Below are positions 23,971 through 34,939 of a stretch of 64,000 nucleotides of DNA, one piece after another (position 1 is the first letter of the stretch; every line of letters begins with the position of its first letter). Origin of the DNA: Strobilurus pachycystidiatus (taxonomy: Eukaryota; Basidiomycota; Agaricomycetes; Agaricales; Physalacriaceae); contig JAHLMK010000008.1 in NCBI GenBank assembly GCA_019915135.1, forward strand, positions 930,001 through 994,000, in the 5' to 3' direction. The notes under the pieces were generated by a model that saw only the letters and a list, made by a program, of their open reading frames with translations, was not told the DNA's origin and made no database searches. Position numbers and translations under genes: made by a program.

Positions 23971-24425
23971 TGGCTCGTTGTGTAAGACCACACTGCCTAT
24001 ATATATATTCTTACGTATCTTCACGACACATCTAATTCTCGGGAAACAGTCCTACTTTTTCTCTTCCTATGTCTACATACTTCTTTTTGTACAGGTATCT
24101 CCACTCGATATCGCGTCTCTCTTCGCTGATTCTTTGCTCTGCTCTTGTCTATCTATTGCGATACCATTTCCATGGACATTTTACCTCACAGCACGGAACG
24201 TGCTGAAAATGTCGATAATACATGACAACTTTGTAACGATCGCGTTCATGTAGGCCTCTATGGCGACAGGCAATCATTTCATCTCCGCCGAAGAGGCGTG
24301 TTGGGGGTGTGTGCTTTGAATAAAATCCACCTCGGTACGCCTCGATTGAATCGGGATCTATCGAGTGTCCTGACAATGGTCGTATCAGACCTTCACGGGC
24401 TTGGGCGTATAATTCGCGAAATCTC
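23971..24425. other. 3' region of SHO1 and upstream region of next gene
   Basis: Starts T-rich with a (TA)n-like run near 24000-24010 and further T-rich tracts to about 24175. These look like a 3' UTR. No supported gene. Confidence 0.4.
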
Positions 24426-25189
24426 ATGTCTGGCAAGCATCTCAGCCCGATGGAGTGTATCCAGATACTTATCCCGCAATTCTTAGCTAACGGAATTGAA
24501 CCTCGGCTATCTGCAGCGCGCGCCGTGTTCAAGTGTTTCGATGACGCGGGACTACAAGGCTGTCTTGTAGGAAGCATGGCCTGCTACGAGCACGGATCGG
24601 CAAGGATCCCCAACGTAAGTCAGCAAGAACTAGTGAAGTTTCATATTTCTCAACGTCCTTCCAGGATGTCGATGTCCTTGTCTTGTTTCCTGACATATCG
24701 CAGGACACCGTACACGACTTACTTGTTGCGAGAGACCCCCGCTTCAAAGTCGCCTCACCTGTCGATAAGCCCAATGCATCATATCGAGTTCTCACTTATA
24801 GATCCGAACTCTCCACTGAACTCTGCCGCGTTGATATCTTTCTGCCTGGCGTTGCCAAACTGCCGTCCATACCCCCTCAGTTTATCACTCAAGGACGGAA
24901 TGCTATACCCGTTCTGCCCCTACTCCCCGCATTGCTACACAAAGTCCTTGCCTGGAAACACCATCGCGGCGCCCTGCAGGAGCACAAACAGGCGAACGAC
25001 GTGTATGATATCCATCAGCTGCAGCGAATTGCCGTTGTAGAGGTGGTGACAATGTTGCGGGATGGGCATTATCTATCAGAAGATTTTGTTGATGAGGCGA
25101 TAGGCGGGATCCGGGAGTTTACAGAACAATACCCGAAGACGCTTCAGGAGTGGTCTTTCGTGGGTATTCAGTTAGACTCTCCGACATAG
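24426..25189 (+). CDS. Uncharacterised nucleotidyltransferase-fold protein
   Basis: Exons 24426-24614 and 24665-25189, joined by a 50-base intron, give 237 residues. The splice joins GLQGCLVGSMACYEHG to IPNDVDVLVLFP. A glycine-serine pair followed about 15 residues later by D-x-D is the metal-binding pattern of the DNA polymerase beta nucleotidyltransferase fold, and the hydrophobic strands around it fit. A later aspartate in ELCRVDIFLPGV could be the third carboxylate. The rest is helical (LLPALLHKVLAWKHH, KQANDVYDIHQLQRI), also usual for this fold. I do not recognise a named family; the substrate is unknown. The start could be further upstream, but no better ATG was seen. Confidence 0.75.
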
Positions 25190-25355
25190 CAGTGCTTTCT
25201 CGAAGCATAGTCACTTGTAAGTGCATTGCACCACCACTACAGATCCTTGGTGAACCAGGTGGTCGAAAGGATGACATTGATGCGAGGGTTTCATGAACGC
25301 TTCGGTGTGATGATTTTACAAGGAGCATAGTGATACAACACAGAATACAGGCTCG

Positions 25356-27597
25356 TCATTTCGTAGGACCGTTGGCGACTGCCTTCAACCTCGTCACGTC
25401 GAACACAACGACGTTGTGATCCTCCAAGGAGATGGCCATGAATTCCTTTCCATTCTCCCAGGTGCGCCAGTCAATATCGAAAATGCCCTGCCGGTCACTT
25501 CGACAAGTGTATGTCCAAGATTTCTTCTCATCCTTGGTAAAAGGTGAGGGGTCGCTTAGTCGGTCCAAAAAATTGTTCTAACCTCGACGTTGTATACACG
25601 GAGCTTCCCATTCGCACCAGCCGCCGCAAACCATTCTCCATCCTGTGATGCCGAGATCGAATAGACAGGGCGGGAAAACTCTCGAATAACTCTCAGGCAT
25701 TGGCCAGTAGTGGCGTCCCATAATCTCGTGGTGGTATCGAATGAACCACTAACGAGCAAGGTGATTGATTAGTGAACTGGTCAAGACGTATAAGTGGACA
25801 TACGTGGCGATCAGGGACTGAGTCTTGGTTTCGCACCAAGCAAGTGCAGTGACGGCGTGGTCGTGCGCTGACAGCACCACCACTCGGCTATTGGCAGAAG
25901 ACAGGCCAGGTATAGCATCATCCGAAGGTGATGAGAGATTGGTGATATTCCAGATCCGAGACGTTCTATCATCAGAGCACGACGCGAGCTTCGTTCCTGC
26001 TGCATTTGTACGAATTTGGTTGATCTCGTGGGTGTGGCCACTAGACATTGCGAATCAGTCTCAGCAAAGACCAGACAAGAAAGCAGGGGAAAAGTTTGAT
26101 TTACGCAAGAGTCTTCGTTGGAAGATCGCTATTTATGTCTTGAATGTAGATCAGTGCGTCTGCTCCAGCACTGGCATATTTCGTATTGCTCAACCAGATT
26201 ATGTCGAGGACGCAGTCTGGAAGCAATTCAATACTAATGGTGAAGACCCAGCAACAGCAGCGAGAATCACTGACCTTTATGAGTCTTGATCTGTCTGTTC
26301 AGAGTCTTTGCCTTGACATCATAGAGGCAGGTAGTGCCATCCAAACTCGCAGATAAGAGCAAATTGCCGTCGGGCGAGAAGCGTGTGGTAAATATCGGGC
26401 CCTAGTCAGACTTTGAGTTCGTCAAGACCTCCGACACGGGGGGAGTACACACGTCGTGATTCCGGAAGGTTGCATATATGGTCCCGGCGAGTGTACATAT
26501 TCGTAGGGAAGCGTCGTAGCATGCAACAGCCACCATACTCCCATCCGAGTTCCAATGCAGAGACGTTACGTCGACTCCACTCTTCGCGGCTGGATTGAAC
26601 TGTATTGAAGTAGGAGGATCCAGAGGATTTGGTGAGTCCACAGGGTGCGGTATTGACCAGATATTGAGCGTGGAATTCTTGGTTCTGTAGCAACGTGCTC
26701 AGTTCATCCCAAGAATGTTGTCGGGGACGTACTCACCCAGAAGCGAGGATCTGGGAGTTTGTGGGATGGAAGAGGCAAACAAAGACCTGTTACAGAGTTA
26801 ATACAACACTTGTGGGTATGACACGACCACTCACCTCGGATGTGTGCCCTTGAAGTTTACGAAGTCCATGTTCATACATTATCATGAGGTCAATATCGCC
26901 TGGCTTGACAAGTCTATCTTGGTGTTCCTCTTCTGCAACAGGCTCAGGCTGTGCCGGGGGTTCGGTGGGCTTCTGGGGTAGATCCTCCATGGTCTCCTCT
27001 GGCCAGGTGACGGGACTGGCTTTCCGCTTCGGTTCCACTTTGGTGGGTTGTGAGATCGGCTTGGTGACGGTTATAGCGCCGACAGACGTCGACATTGGTT
27101 CGTTTACGGGGGCGTTTGACGAGCAGACGTGGTGCTCGAGCAAGGAGAACGGCGCGCGGCATTGTGCGACAGCATCTCCACCTCGGTAGTGGGATTCGAC
27201 TTCGGAATAAAGCAGAGCCTTGGAAAGAAGCTCCGCGAGTTCCCCGCGTGGAATGTGTTTCTTGAACTTTGGAGAGCGTTCGAGCTGTCCCTCTTGGCAG
27301 ATCGTGAAAGCCGAGTGCGTGAAACCTGCACTGTTTGAGCGGTTTGCACGCGACATTGGATTTGCTACGTGCAAGAGCTGGCTTCCTTTCCAAAATCAAC
27401 GTCTGAAAGTCTCTCCATCCTTCGCTGGAATGCGGGGGAAATGGAAACGACCTTGAGCCGTTCATTTGGAAAGGAAGCTTGATGCCTGCGGCGTGAAGAC
27501 AGCAGCACTCACCACAGTCAAGCAGATATGAGTGAATGAGAAGATTGATCTCTTCTGAGTTTATGGTGATCGTCGAGACGGGCGTGGTGACCGTCAT
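25356..27597 (-). CDS. TBL1/Sif2-type WD40 protein with N-terminal LisH
   Basis: A multi-exon gene of about 590 residues. Exon 1 (27597-27513) starts with INSEEINLLIHSYLL, and exon 2 from 27325 continues FTHSAFTICQEGQL and PRGELAELLSKALLYSEVE. Together these form the LisH plus F-box-like tetramerisation region of TBL1. A Pro/Glu-rich linker leads to seven or eight WD40 repeats, for example LQGHTSEVFVCLFHPTNSQI, YGLASCSDDRT-like repeats (LASCSDDRTSRIWNI) and SGSFDTTTRLWDATTGQCL. Known role: TBL1 and yeast Sif2 are subunits of histone-deacetylase corepressor complexes (SMRT/NCoR; Set3C). The last exon ends shortly after the VVVFDVTRL strand. Introns of about 50 bases interrupt the propeller at least six times. 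Confidence 0.88.
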
Positions 27598-27824
27598 CGC
27601 GGCCGTGAGTGTTACAGTTCAAGTTGAAGCTTCAGTCCAAAAACTGATCGAGTGCCACGAGACTGTATCTAATCTTATCATTCAACCCCAGCAAAATATC
27701 TCCGGATTGTGCTTCAGAGTTTAGGTCAACCTTGCTTGCTATGAAGTGTACACTTGTCTGATGATAACATTGGAGGTGCCGGCGTGTGGTATGTTGCTAC
27801 AATTGTTGAGGAGTATTTAAATTA

Positions 27825-29817
27825 TCAATGTCTTCTTCCCGGCCCACCGCTACCACCGATTAAGACGAGCTTATTGCTCTTCTTCCTCCTCCCACCTGTG
27901 GCGCTAGAGTTCCTCGACTCGAGTTCATGCCACGCAGCATCAATATCCCATTCGTCTTCATCATCCCTCCTAGTCGTGCGGGGACTCCTGCCGGTTCCAG
28001 GTGCCTGCAGAGTTGACGCGAAACTCCTCGCACCCCATGCACCTGAAACAGGCGCCGCCGAAGGGAGTTGGACCTCTTCATGGACAGGCGAATCGGGAAA
28101 GATCACCGGCGTAGTGTGTACCGTCGCCGGTGCGCTCCATGTCGAGGCATTGATCAAATGCCGCTCCCGTTCACGCTCATCCGCGCGCGCCCGTGCCCGG
28201 TCATCCTTCTTACCCTTCTCCTTCCGACGAGCAGTTCGCATCTTCAGCGCACCCTCAAAGTTCTTCAGTCCCTCAGCGCCTACGACACCGGTGAGATCCG
28301 ATTCAATGAACACGACATCTGCGCCTTCGGGCATGTGAGCGAGATACTTGCAACGCTTGCGCAAGTCGTCGTTCACTGTTCCTTCCGATAAAGCCTCTAC
28401 GCGAACGTCTATGGAATCAGGGAAGGACGGATAGCTGTGGAAGTGCGATAGTAGGATCCTGATATCTAGTGGGTGAAGATACACAGGGAGGCCAGATGCA
28501 GCTTGGTAGAAATAATATGTTGAAGTTGAAGGCGGCGGGGGATTGAGATTACGTCTCTGTCTGGGATTATTTCTGACAGCTGGCATTGGCGACCGTGTAG
28601 CCAGAAACTCCTCGGGGACGTCCAAAGCGACAGTCTGTTCCGCCTGATGACGCTGAGTGAGAGCGTGTCGCTCTTCAACCTCTCGCAGGGACTGTTGCGC
28701 CTTATCAATTTGTTCGCGCAGGATTGGATTGTCCATGGCATTGACTCTCGCAATTTGATTGCGAACCTTCTGCTCCGCTCCGTCGACGAACGATATTCCC
28801 AAGTCGTCTTTCATACCCGATAACGAGCGCCTTTCGAGCGAGAGCTCATCGAGGTCCTTTAGTAGGTCCCCGAGTAGATAGTCGGGGGTAGCGAGCATGA
28901 ACTTGGAGTAGTCGAAGATATCGGGAAGGAAGTGGAACGGTGCTTGGTGAGGGGTAATCAGCTCTGATGGCCAAGTGTACGAGCGAGGTAGAGCTAGAGT
29001 GGTAATCTGGGGACGCTGCATCAACCTCAACCGTAGCATGGAGCCAGCGCGAGGAGCGACCATGGGATGGTCAAAGGAAGAGGAAGCGCCACTTGGAGGA
29101 TTATCTGAGGAGGAGGAAGTATCGTATACTGGACCATCGAACCACTTGACACTCTTGAGCTGCTTATCGTTGATGGAGTCGAAGCAGATGGGACACCTTG
29201 CCCACTTGTTCTCGGAGGTGTTGAGATAGTGCAGGATGCAAGGATAGCAATACACCTATAGCGACAGGATGAATTCAGGGAGAATCGAGTAGAAGATAGC
29301 GTACATGACCGCATTTCGTCATACGCGACGCAGTGGGCGGGGAGAGGCAGATGGGACATGTCGTATGTCCCTCCTCCTGGGATGAAGTCTCGCCGACAGA
29401 GGCCAGCGCAGATGAGCGGGGGATGATGACCTGGGCGATATCATTCCACTGGAAGAAGCTAAGTCCGTCTGATCAGTGTGGCGACGACGGCAATGAGTCG
29501 GGGACAGACATGTCGGGATCCGCGAAATGAACGGTGTAGTCCCCCATGGGATTCATGACGAACCGGTACTGGGCGTTGATGAAACCTATCGGACCGCCTT
29601 GAACACCACCTCATCGCAGGGAATCGGGCGAAGACATACGTTCCTTGTTCCAGACCTGCTGCGTGCCCGTGCGCCGACTCCTGCGCGGCAGGCTCGACAG
29701 CGGCTGGGACTGGCGCGGCGGCAGAGTAAAGTTGAGGAGATGATTCACGTTAACGGCCGGCGAAGCCATCTTCGGGTTGCGCTTCGGCGTCGACTCGGGC
29801 GTCGGGACGCTCGTCAT
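27825..29817 (-). CDS. RNF10/Mag2-type RING finger protein
   Basis: Four exons (29817-29640, 29585-29510, 29458-29305, 29255-27825) make 612 residues. The N-terminal part is basic and Ser/Pro-rich with the family block RFINAQYRFVMNP and DYTVHFADPDI. The RING follows at about residues 125-165: CPICLSPPTA ... TKCGHVYCYPCIL ... CPICFDSI, with all eight zinc ligands. The C-terminal part has conserved YPSFPDSIDVRVEAL and FIESDLTGVVGAEGLKNFE segments, then basic and Ser-rich tails. Known family: RNF10 in animals and Mag2 in yeast are E3 ubiquitin ligases acting on 40S ribosomal proteins. The gene is divergent from the WBP11-like gene. An earlier TTG-initiated extension in the same frame exists but has no ATG. 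Confidence 0.88.
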
Positions 29818-29994
29818 GAGAAATAGACTGTCCAATAGGGAAGCGGCCAATGGCTGGGCGAGCAGCAGAGACTCGGGCAACGAGCAGGATCGGGGACCCC
29901 CTTCGTGGTGGTGGGAGGCAATCTCTGCCTGACTCGCAAGCACGTGCGGCGCGGCTACCGATCCCTGCCAGCTACCGCCACCTCGCTACCTCTT
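29818..29994. promoter_or_regulatory. Short bidirectional promoter between RNF10-like and WBP11-like genes
   Basis: 177 bases separate the two divergent ATGs. No TATA box stands out. The segment must hold both 5' UTRs and core promoters. Confidence 0.5.
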
Positions 29995-31615
29995 ATGGGC
30001 AAAAAGACCGCAAATCCAGCGGATGCATTCCGTGAATACTCTCTGCATATACCCCCGATTTACCACTGACAGTTCCCAGGCAAGGCCCAGCGGAAAAAGG
30101 AACTGAAAAAGGCAAGCGTACCTGCTGAGACGCGTCCCATTCCATGCTCAGCAATGCATCAATGCAGTAGAACAAAGCCGCTCGCAGTCAGGCGCGCGAC
30201 TTTACTCTTGTGAAGAAGGATACATGGGGTACGTCGCCTCCAATTCATCCATTTGCCTGTCGTTGACGTCCCCAGACCTACAGGATGAGATTGAACGACT
30301 GGACGCTATCGGCAAGCCGGAAGCAGAGGAGAAAGAACGCCTTCTAGAACTCAAAGCCGAGCTCGAAAAGATCAACAAGAAGAAGGCAGAATATGTCGCA
30401 GAGCATCCAGAGCACCGGCGCCTCGTGTACCGACCGCGCAAGGAAACAGATACACAGAAGCTGGAACAAGAACTGCTGGCCACCAAACCTAAACGAAACC
30501 TGTTCAAATCCAACGGTCTTCCTAGGCATCCGGAACGCAGTATATACTATGACCCCGTCATGAATCCCTTTGGAGTAGCTCCCCCTGGCATGCCGTATAA
30601 AGAACGAGGTGCGTTCAGCAGTGTTCAAGATATCTCACGTATTCATTGTGTTGTCTCAGATCTTTTGCCTGGGGAAGTTGACAGTGATGCAGAGTCCGAC
30701 GAAGGTCAGTGTTCTTCGGTGTCCTCCAGCTTGGTCTTCAACATTCGTCTAGATGATGTTATTATGCCGGACGGCCCTCCGCCAAACGGCGAGGATGCTG
30801 TTGACAGCGACGAAGACATCCCCATGCCCGATGAGCCGCGCCCAGGACAAGCTGACGCCGATGAGATACCATTGCCACCACCGACCAATCCACCTCTCCC
30901 ACCGTTTACTGCAGGCGCTGTTCCCCCCATCCCGCCAAATATGTACGCGATGCCTCCATTTCTCCCGGCAGCAATCCCGCCGCCGCCGCCATTCCCGGGC
31001 TACTCTCAGCAAGCGGCGATACCGCCGCCTCCCAATTTCGTGCCTCCTCCTCCTCCCAACGGGCCGCCTATGTTTCATCCCAACATGCCACAACCACCAC
31101 CAGGCTTCTTCTCCCGTGGCACGCGAGCCTCTGGGTCCATGCAAGATCCCCTCTCTTCCATACCACATCAGACCTTTCAAGGACATCGCAGTCAACTGCC
31201 GCCACCCCCACCTTCATTACCCGCCAAGCCACCCAAGCCACAATTCAACCCTTCTTCGTCGCAGGCTATCGCGGCAACCGTATCGGCTGAACCTCAATTA
31301 CGCGACCTCAAGAAGGAAGCGACCTCGTTCGTGCCGACCACGCTCAAGCGGAAGAAAGCTGGGACAGGCGCGGTCGGCTCCGGCAGGATCAATGCAGCTC
31401 CTGGTATCGGCCCATCATCCAACGACGATGAAGAACATGCCGTCGCCCCACGCCCCGACTTGTTGTCCGCTCTGGAGGGTCAGTTTGGATCCGGACCCGG
31501 TCCGAGTTCCATGCCATCGGCACCGATCTCCGCAAAGCCGAAGACCGACGCAGAGAGAAGCAAGGACGATTATGCAAAGTTTGTCGAGGAAATGGGGGAC
31601 ATGCTGGGTAAGTAG
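29995..31615 (+). CDS. WBP11-type pre-mRNA splicing factor
   Basis: Six exons (29995-30031, 30080-30111, 30171-30228, 30276-30608, 30660-30704, 30753-31615) give 455 residues. The N-terminus is the WBP11 domain: MGKKTANPADAFRKAQRKKE, NKAARSQARDFTLVKKD and LQDEIERLDAIGKPEAEEKE. The second intron starts with GC (aag|gcaagc) and ends in tag. The middle is acidic (DSDEDIPMPDEP), followed by long polyproline runs of the type bound by WW and GYF domains. The C-terminus ends EEMGDMLG, as in fungal relatives. Known role: WBP11/Npw38BP is a spliceosome-associated protein that activates the DExH helicase cycle. The tiny first exons are not visible as a single open frame. Confidence 0.9.
30112..30170 (+). 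other. Non-canonical GC-AG intron in the WBP11-like gene
   Basis: 59 bases, donor AAG|gcaagc and acceptor gcagtag|AAC. Removing it joins ELKK to NKAARSQARDF, restoring the family sequence; no GT donor nearby keeps the frame. Confidence 0.75.
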
Positions 31616-31761
31616 CTATAACAGTAGTCGAGCTCGAACGTGCGCGGTACTGGGTATCTACTCGAAGTATCGCAGACATTCCTCGTGTCGAATGTACGTG
31701 TCTGCTGCACTGATCGGCACGGTATCGGGGAAATTCGTGACTGCCCTGTTTTGGCCCCGAC

Positions 31762-31768
31762 ATAAATA
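31762..31768 (+). promoter_or_regulatory. TATA-like element of the F-box gene
   Basis: The word ataaata lies about 56 bases before the ATG at 31824. Spacing is short but possible with a brief 5' UTR. Confidence 0.4.
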
Positions 31769-31823
31769 GAGCGCGATAACGGGCTTCGTTTCCCCCAGTT
31801 TCCCCACCCTTCTCCCATTCACC

Positions 31824-33167
31824 ATGAGTGCTACCATGACTGTTGCTCCAGCCTCCGAAATCATCTATCTCAAGCCACGACCCTATGCTTCTCATCCCAG
31901 CTCATTCATGCTGCTTCCACTCCTTCCCAAACCCAAAAATCTGGCAACACTACCGTCCGAAATTTGGACCGAGATATTTCTGTCTGTGCTCAAAGCTAGC
32001 GATGGGCCCAAGCAATTATGGTCCATCACCCGTGTGTGCAAAAGCTTCCAGGTACGCGTTCATTGTTTTTCGACAAGCTTAATACCAAGCGAAACCCAGG
32101 CAGCAGCATTACCTCTTGCATACAAACGAGTGCATATTCGCAGTCTATCGCAATTGGAAATGTTCTATCGTCGACTTCACTTGGCGGAGCAAAAGTGGGA
32201 TTCCATTCGTCGGATACCATATTCTGCTCCAGGACGCTGGGTACAGACACTGGACCTAAGCGGTATCCCATATATCGACCACGCACAAGCGTTCTTACTT
32301 GACTCACTGCTTACGCCACTATTCCCACTTGTACCCTGCTTGACCCATCTCTCCATGAATTCCAAGTTTGTCATGAGTCGCCGAGCAATCGCGTCTCTTG
32401 CCCACGGACCAGGTGTTGTTAACATCCACTCTTTAGAGGGCATCACGTACACTCCCACCTCGTCTCAGGGTGAAGAGGAATCCATGGTCACCCTTCTCCG
32501 ACGTTGTGAAAACCTCGAAGAACTAGAAATTATCGGAGAGAGTCCTGACTCGTCGGACTTGCCTTGGACTGCATTCGAAGACCCCGACGTGTGTAGATCC
32601 ACTGGGTACCTCCCCCTTGTTCATTTACGTGTTTTGACATTGCTCTCTATCCATTCGTCACCTCTTCTCCACGCCCTCTTGGTCTCGCACCTCCCTTCCC
32701 TGGAGAAGCTGACCATCACTCCATATCATGACATCCCCGGATCACCAGTATCCCAGTTCATCGAAACTCATGGTGCGGGCCTACGGTCCCTCCTCCTCCT
32801 CACGCCCAAGGCCTGGCCTACGAACCTCCATCCCAGTCCCGACACTCTACTTCAGACGTCGCCGAATTTGCGACACCTGTCTGTAGAGATACCTTTGCCC
32901 ACGTTGGTCGTCAGAGGTAATCATCCGCTGCAATTCTTGTCCATCCCGCGTCCCACCAATGATTCGTGGGAGTTCCTGGCGAGACTGTTGCCGCACCTTC
33001 CCAATCTGTGTGCAGTGAGGGCGCGCGATGTGAAGTGGTTGAGAAAGGGTATGAATTCGAGAGCACAGGAAGCTGGCGTTCAGGGAACTATGAGGCTCTG
33101 GAGGAAGCGTCTTGCACGACGGGGAGTGCGAATGTTGGATGCGGAGTGGAAGGACATTGAGGCTTGA
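31824..33167 (+). CDS. F-box protein with degenerate leucine-rich repeats
   Basis: Two exons, 31824-32051 and 32100-33167, encode 431 residues. The F-box is ATLPSEIWTEIFLSVLK ... LWSITRVCKSFQ at about residues 41-76. Later segments have the spacing of weak leucine-rich repeats (WVQTLDLSGIPYI, LVPCLTHLSMNSKF, LRRCENLEELEII, LPSLEKLTI). This is the common basidiomycete F-box class that expands by lineage; the target is unknown. It would act in an SCF ubiquitin ligase. The single 48-base intron is a multiple of three and free of stop codons, so a retained form would simply add 16 residues after FQ. Confidence 0.82.
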   Translation: MSATMTVAPASEIIYLKPRPYASHPSSFMLLPLLPKPKNLATLPSEIWTEIFLSVLKASDGPKQLWSITRVCKSFQVRVHCFSTSLIPSETQAAALPLAYKRVHIRSLSQLEMFYRRLHLAEQKWDSIRRIPYSAPGRWVQTLDLSGIPYIDHAQAFLLDSLLTPLFPLVPCLTHLSMNSKFVMSRRAIASLAHGPGVVNIHSLEGITYTPTSSQGEEESMVTLLRRCENLEELEIIGESPDSSDLPWTAFEDPDVCRSTGYLPLVHLRVLTLLSIHSSPLLHALLVSHLPSLEKLTITPYHDIPGSPVSQFIETHGAGLRSLLLLTPKAWPTNLHPSPDTLLQTSPNLRHLSVEIPLPTLVVRGNHPLQFLSIPRPTNDSWEFLARLLPHLPNLCAVRARDVKWLRKGMNSRAQEAGVQGTMRLWRKRLARRGVRMLDAEWKDIEA

Positions 33168-33960
33168 GGGCGTCTGCCCTCCGGCGCTTCTGCTGTTTTG
33201 TGTTCTGTTATGATTGTCTCTCCCTACTCACTTATGTACTGCTCTGGATGAAAATGTCTATATCATTTCCTTACTCGAGTCTAGCCACAGTCGCGAAGAT
33301 AGGGGGTGGCAGTGCCCTCGCTACACACCCTTGCTTTGTCGAAGCTACCTTGTCACTCCAAACCATCATCAAAGATCAAACAGAATCGTATCTCATCGCA
33401 GCCACTCTTACATCCATGCATCCCATGAACACTGCGTTCACTGCCGTTCGTGGCCGTGCCGATCGGATTCGGCCTTGCCGTGTCCTCGACAACGGGACTG
33501 CGTAAAGCTGGAAACGCTTCACAAAGAAAAGTGAGTCACTATTGAGTGGACTGGACCATCGGTATCTTCAGCTTGCCCGGACCTGTCTATTGACCTTGTC
33601 GGCATATGGCCGGCCGTGGCCACAAGCTGTACCCACGAGTGACTGTTAAGGATGCAATGCCATTGTCTCAGCCGGCGATTGCCATTGTCACTGTGTGGAC
33701 ACTGGTGGCCGATATGTGCAATCGCTGAATCTGGTAACACCGTCCGGACATCACTCTCGATCTATCTATGTGGATTGTGGACTGGTCTTACCAACAGTCC
33801 ACAGTGGCTTCTCGAGACGTGGCTCGGTGCCCATTGTTTGCCGAGCAGTACATAAAGCCTGTGCTCGCTGTCCTTGTCCTCCGCCAACGTCCTCGAGTCC
33901 GCCACTGCTCACACGACCTTCTCTCTGCCATACACTCCTCCCAGTCTACCCTCTATCGTT
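33168..33960. other. Intergenic stretch upstream of the kinase-like gene
   Basis: A 793-base gap. Short frames lack coding character. A TATA-like acataaa occurs near 33849, about 110 bases before the next ATG. No repeats of note. Confidence 0.4.
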
Positions 33961-34686
33961 ATGGCCAGTACCTTGGAACTCATCTACGACCGTAGCCAGG
34001 TCTTCCAACTTTGGTCCTGGAACGGGCCGTCTGACGGTGATAACCAACACTACACCATTCGCCTTCAACAACGGATACGCAGTCGCGTCTTCACCGCAGC
34101 CATGGGCGCCCTCGGACAGAGCCCCTCACGCACTGTCATTGTCAAACTCGCGCATAATGACCACTTGTCGTCGTTGGATCGGGAGGCCGAGTTGTACGAG
34201 CATGAGCTAAAGAGCTTGCAGGGATACGTAGTCCCGAAGTGCTACGGATACTTCAAGGGGCGCTCAGGCGGGCAATCGCTAGCCTGCTTAGTTCTTGAGT
34301 TTTGTAATCAACCATTACGGAGCACGGATTTCAGGTAAATGCCCCACTGAAACTCCCGTCTCAAACTTTCTGACGCGTCGGACAGTCATCAGATTATGCT
34401 CGCGGCGGTCAACCTCCATAAAGTCGGGATATATCACGGAGACTTGGTTTCCGGCTCACACTTCGTCCTTGCCAGCAACGGGATCCGCATCATCGATTTT
34501 GCCCAAGCACAGAGGCATAAATGTCATTCCTCCTTGGTGTGCTCGGCTACCTCAGGTGCTGTCCGATACTGCAAAGAGTTGACTCACCTGGCGGAGAAAT
34601 ATGGATACGACGACGATTCATCGAGCGATATTGTCGGGCACCGCCTGCGGAAAGAGAGCGGTATATATTCTGCATATCATTTCTAG
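33961..34686 (+). CDS. Short protein-kinase-like / APH-fold protein
   Basis: Exons 33961-34334 and 34386-34686 give 224 residues, well under a normal kinase domain (~260). Visible landmarks: RTVIVKLAHN (strand 3 lysine), DREAELYEHELKSLQGYVVP (helix C glutamate), ACLVLEFCNQPL (hinge), IYHGDLVSGSHFVL (catalytic loop, HGD in place of HRD) and IRIIDFAQA (metal-binding aspartate with A-Q in place of F-G). The N-terminal glycine loop is not evident and little follows the DFx motif. This is typical of orphan kinase-like proteins that are numerous in mushroom genomes. It may be active as a small-molecule (APH-type) kinase or be a pseudokinase. Confidence 0.75.
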
Positions 34687-34939
34687 ATCTTTGTCTGTAA
34701 CTTGTATACTACATTATCACGTCGTCACGTCCTATATACTTATTACACAGCATACGCATCTATTTATTACTGCACAAACACGCGCCCTTGGCTGTAATTT
34801 GGTGGAAGTCTATCGCTCAGCGCTCAGTTCCTATCAACGACATTGAGCGAACGACGAGCGGGGTTAGTATCAAAGACACGATCGATCGGTCAACTTGAAT
34901 GCTGTGCACGCCCATAGCGTGCCTTTCCTCTCTCCTACC

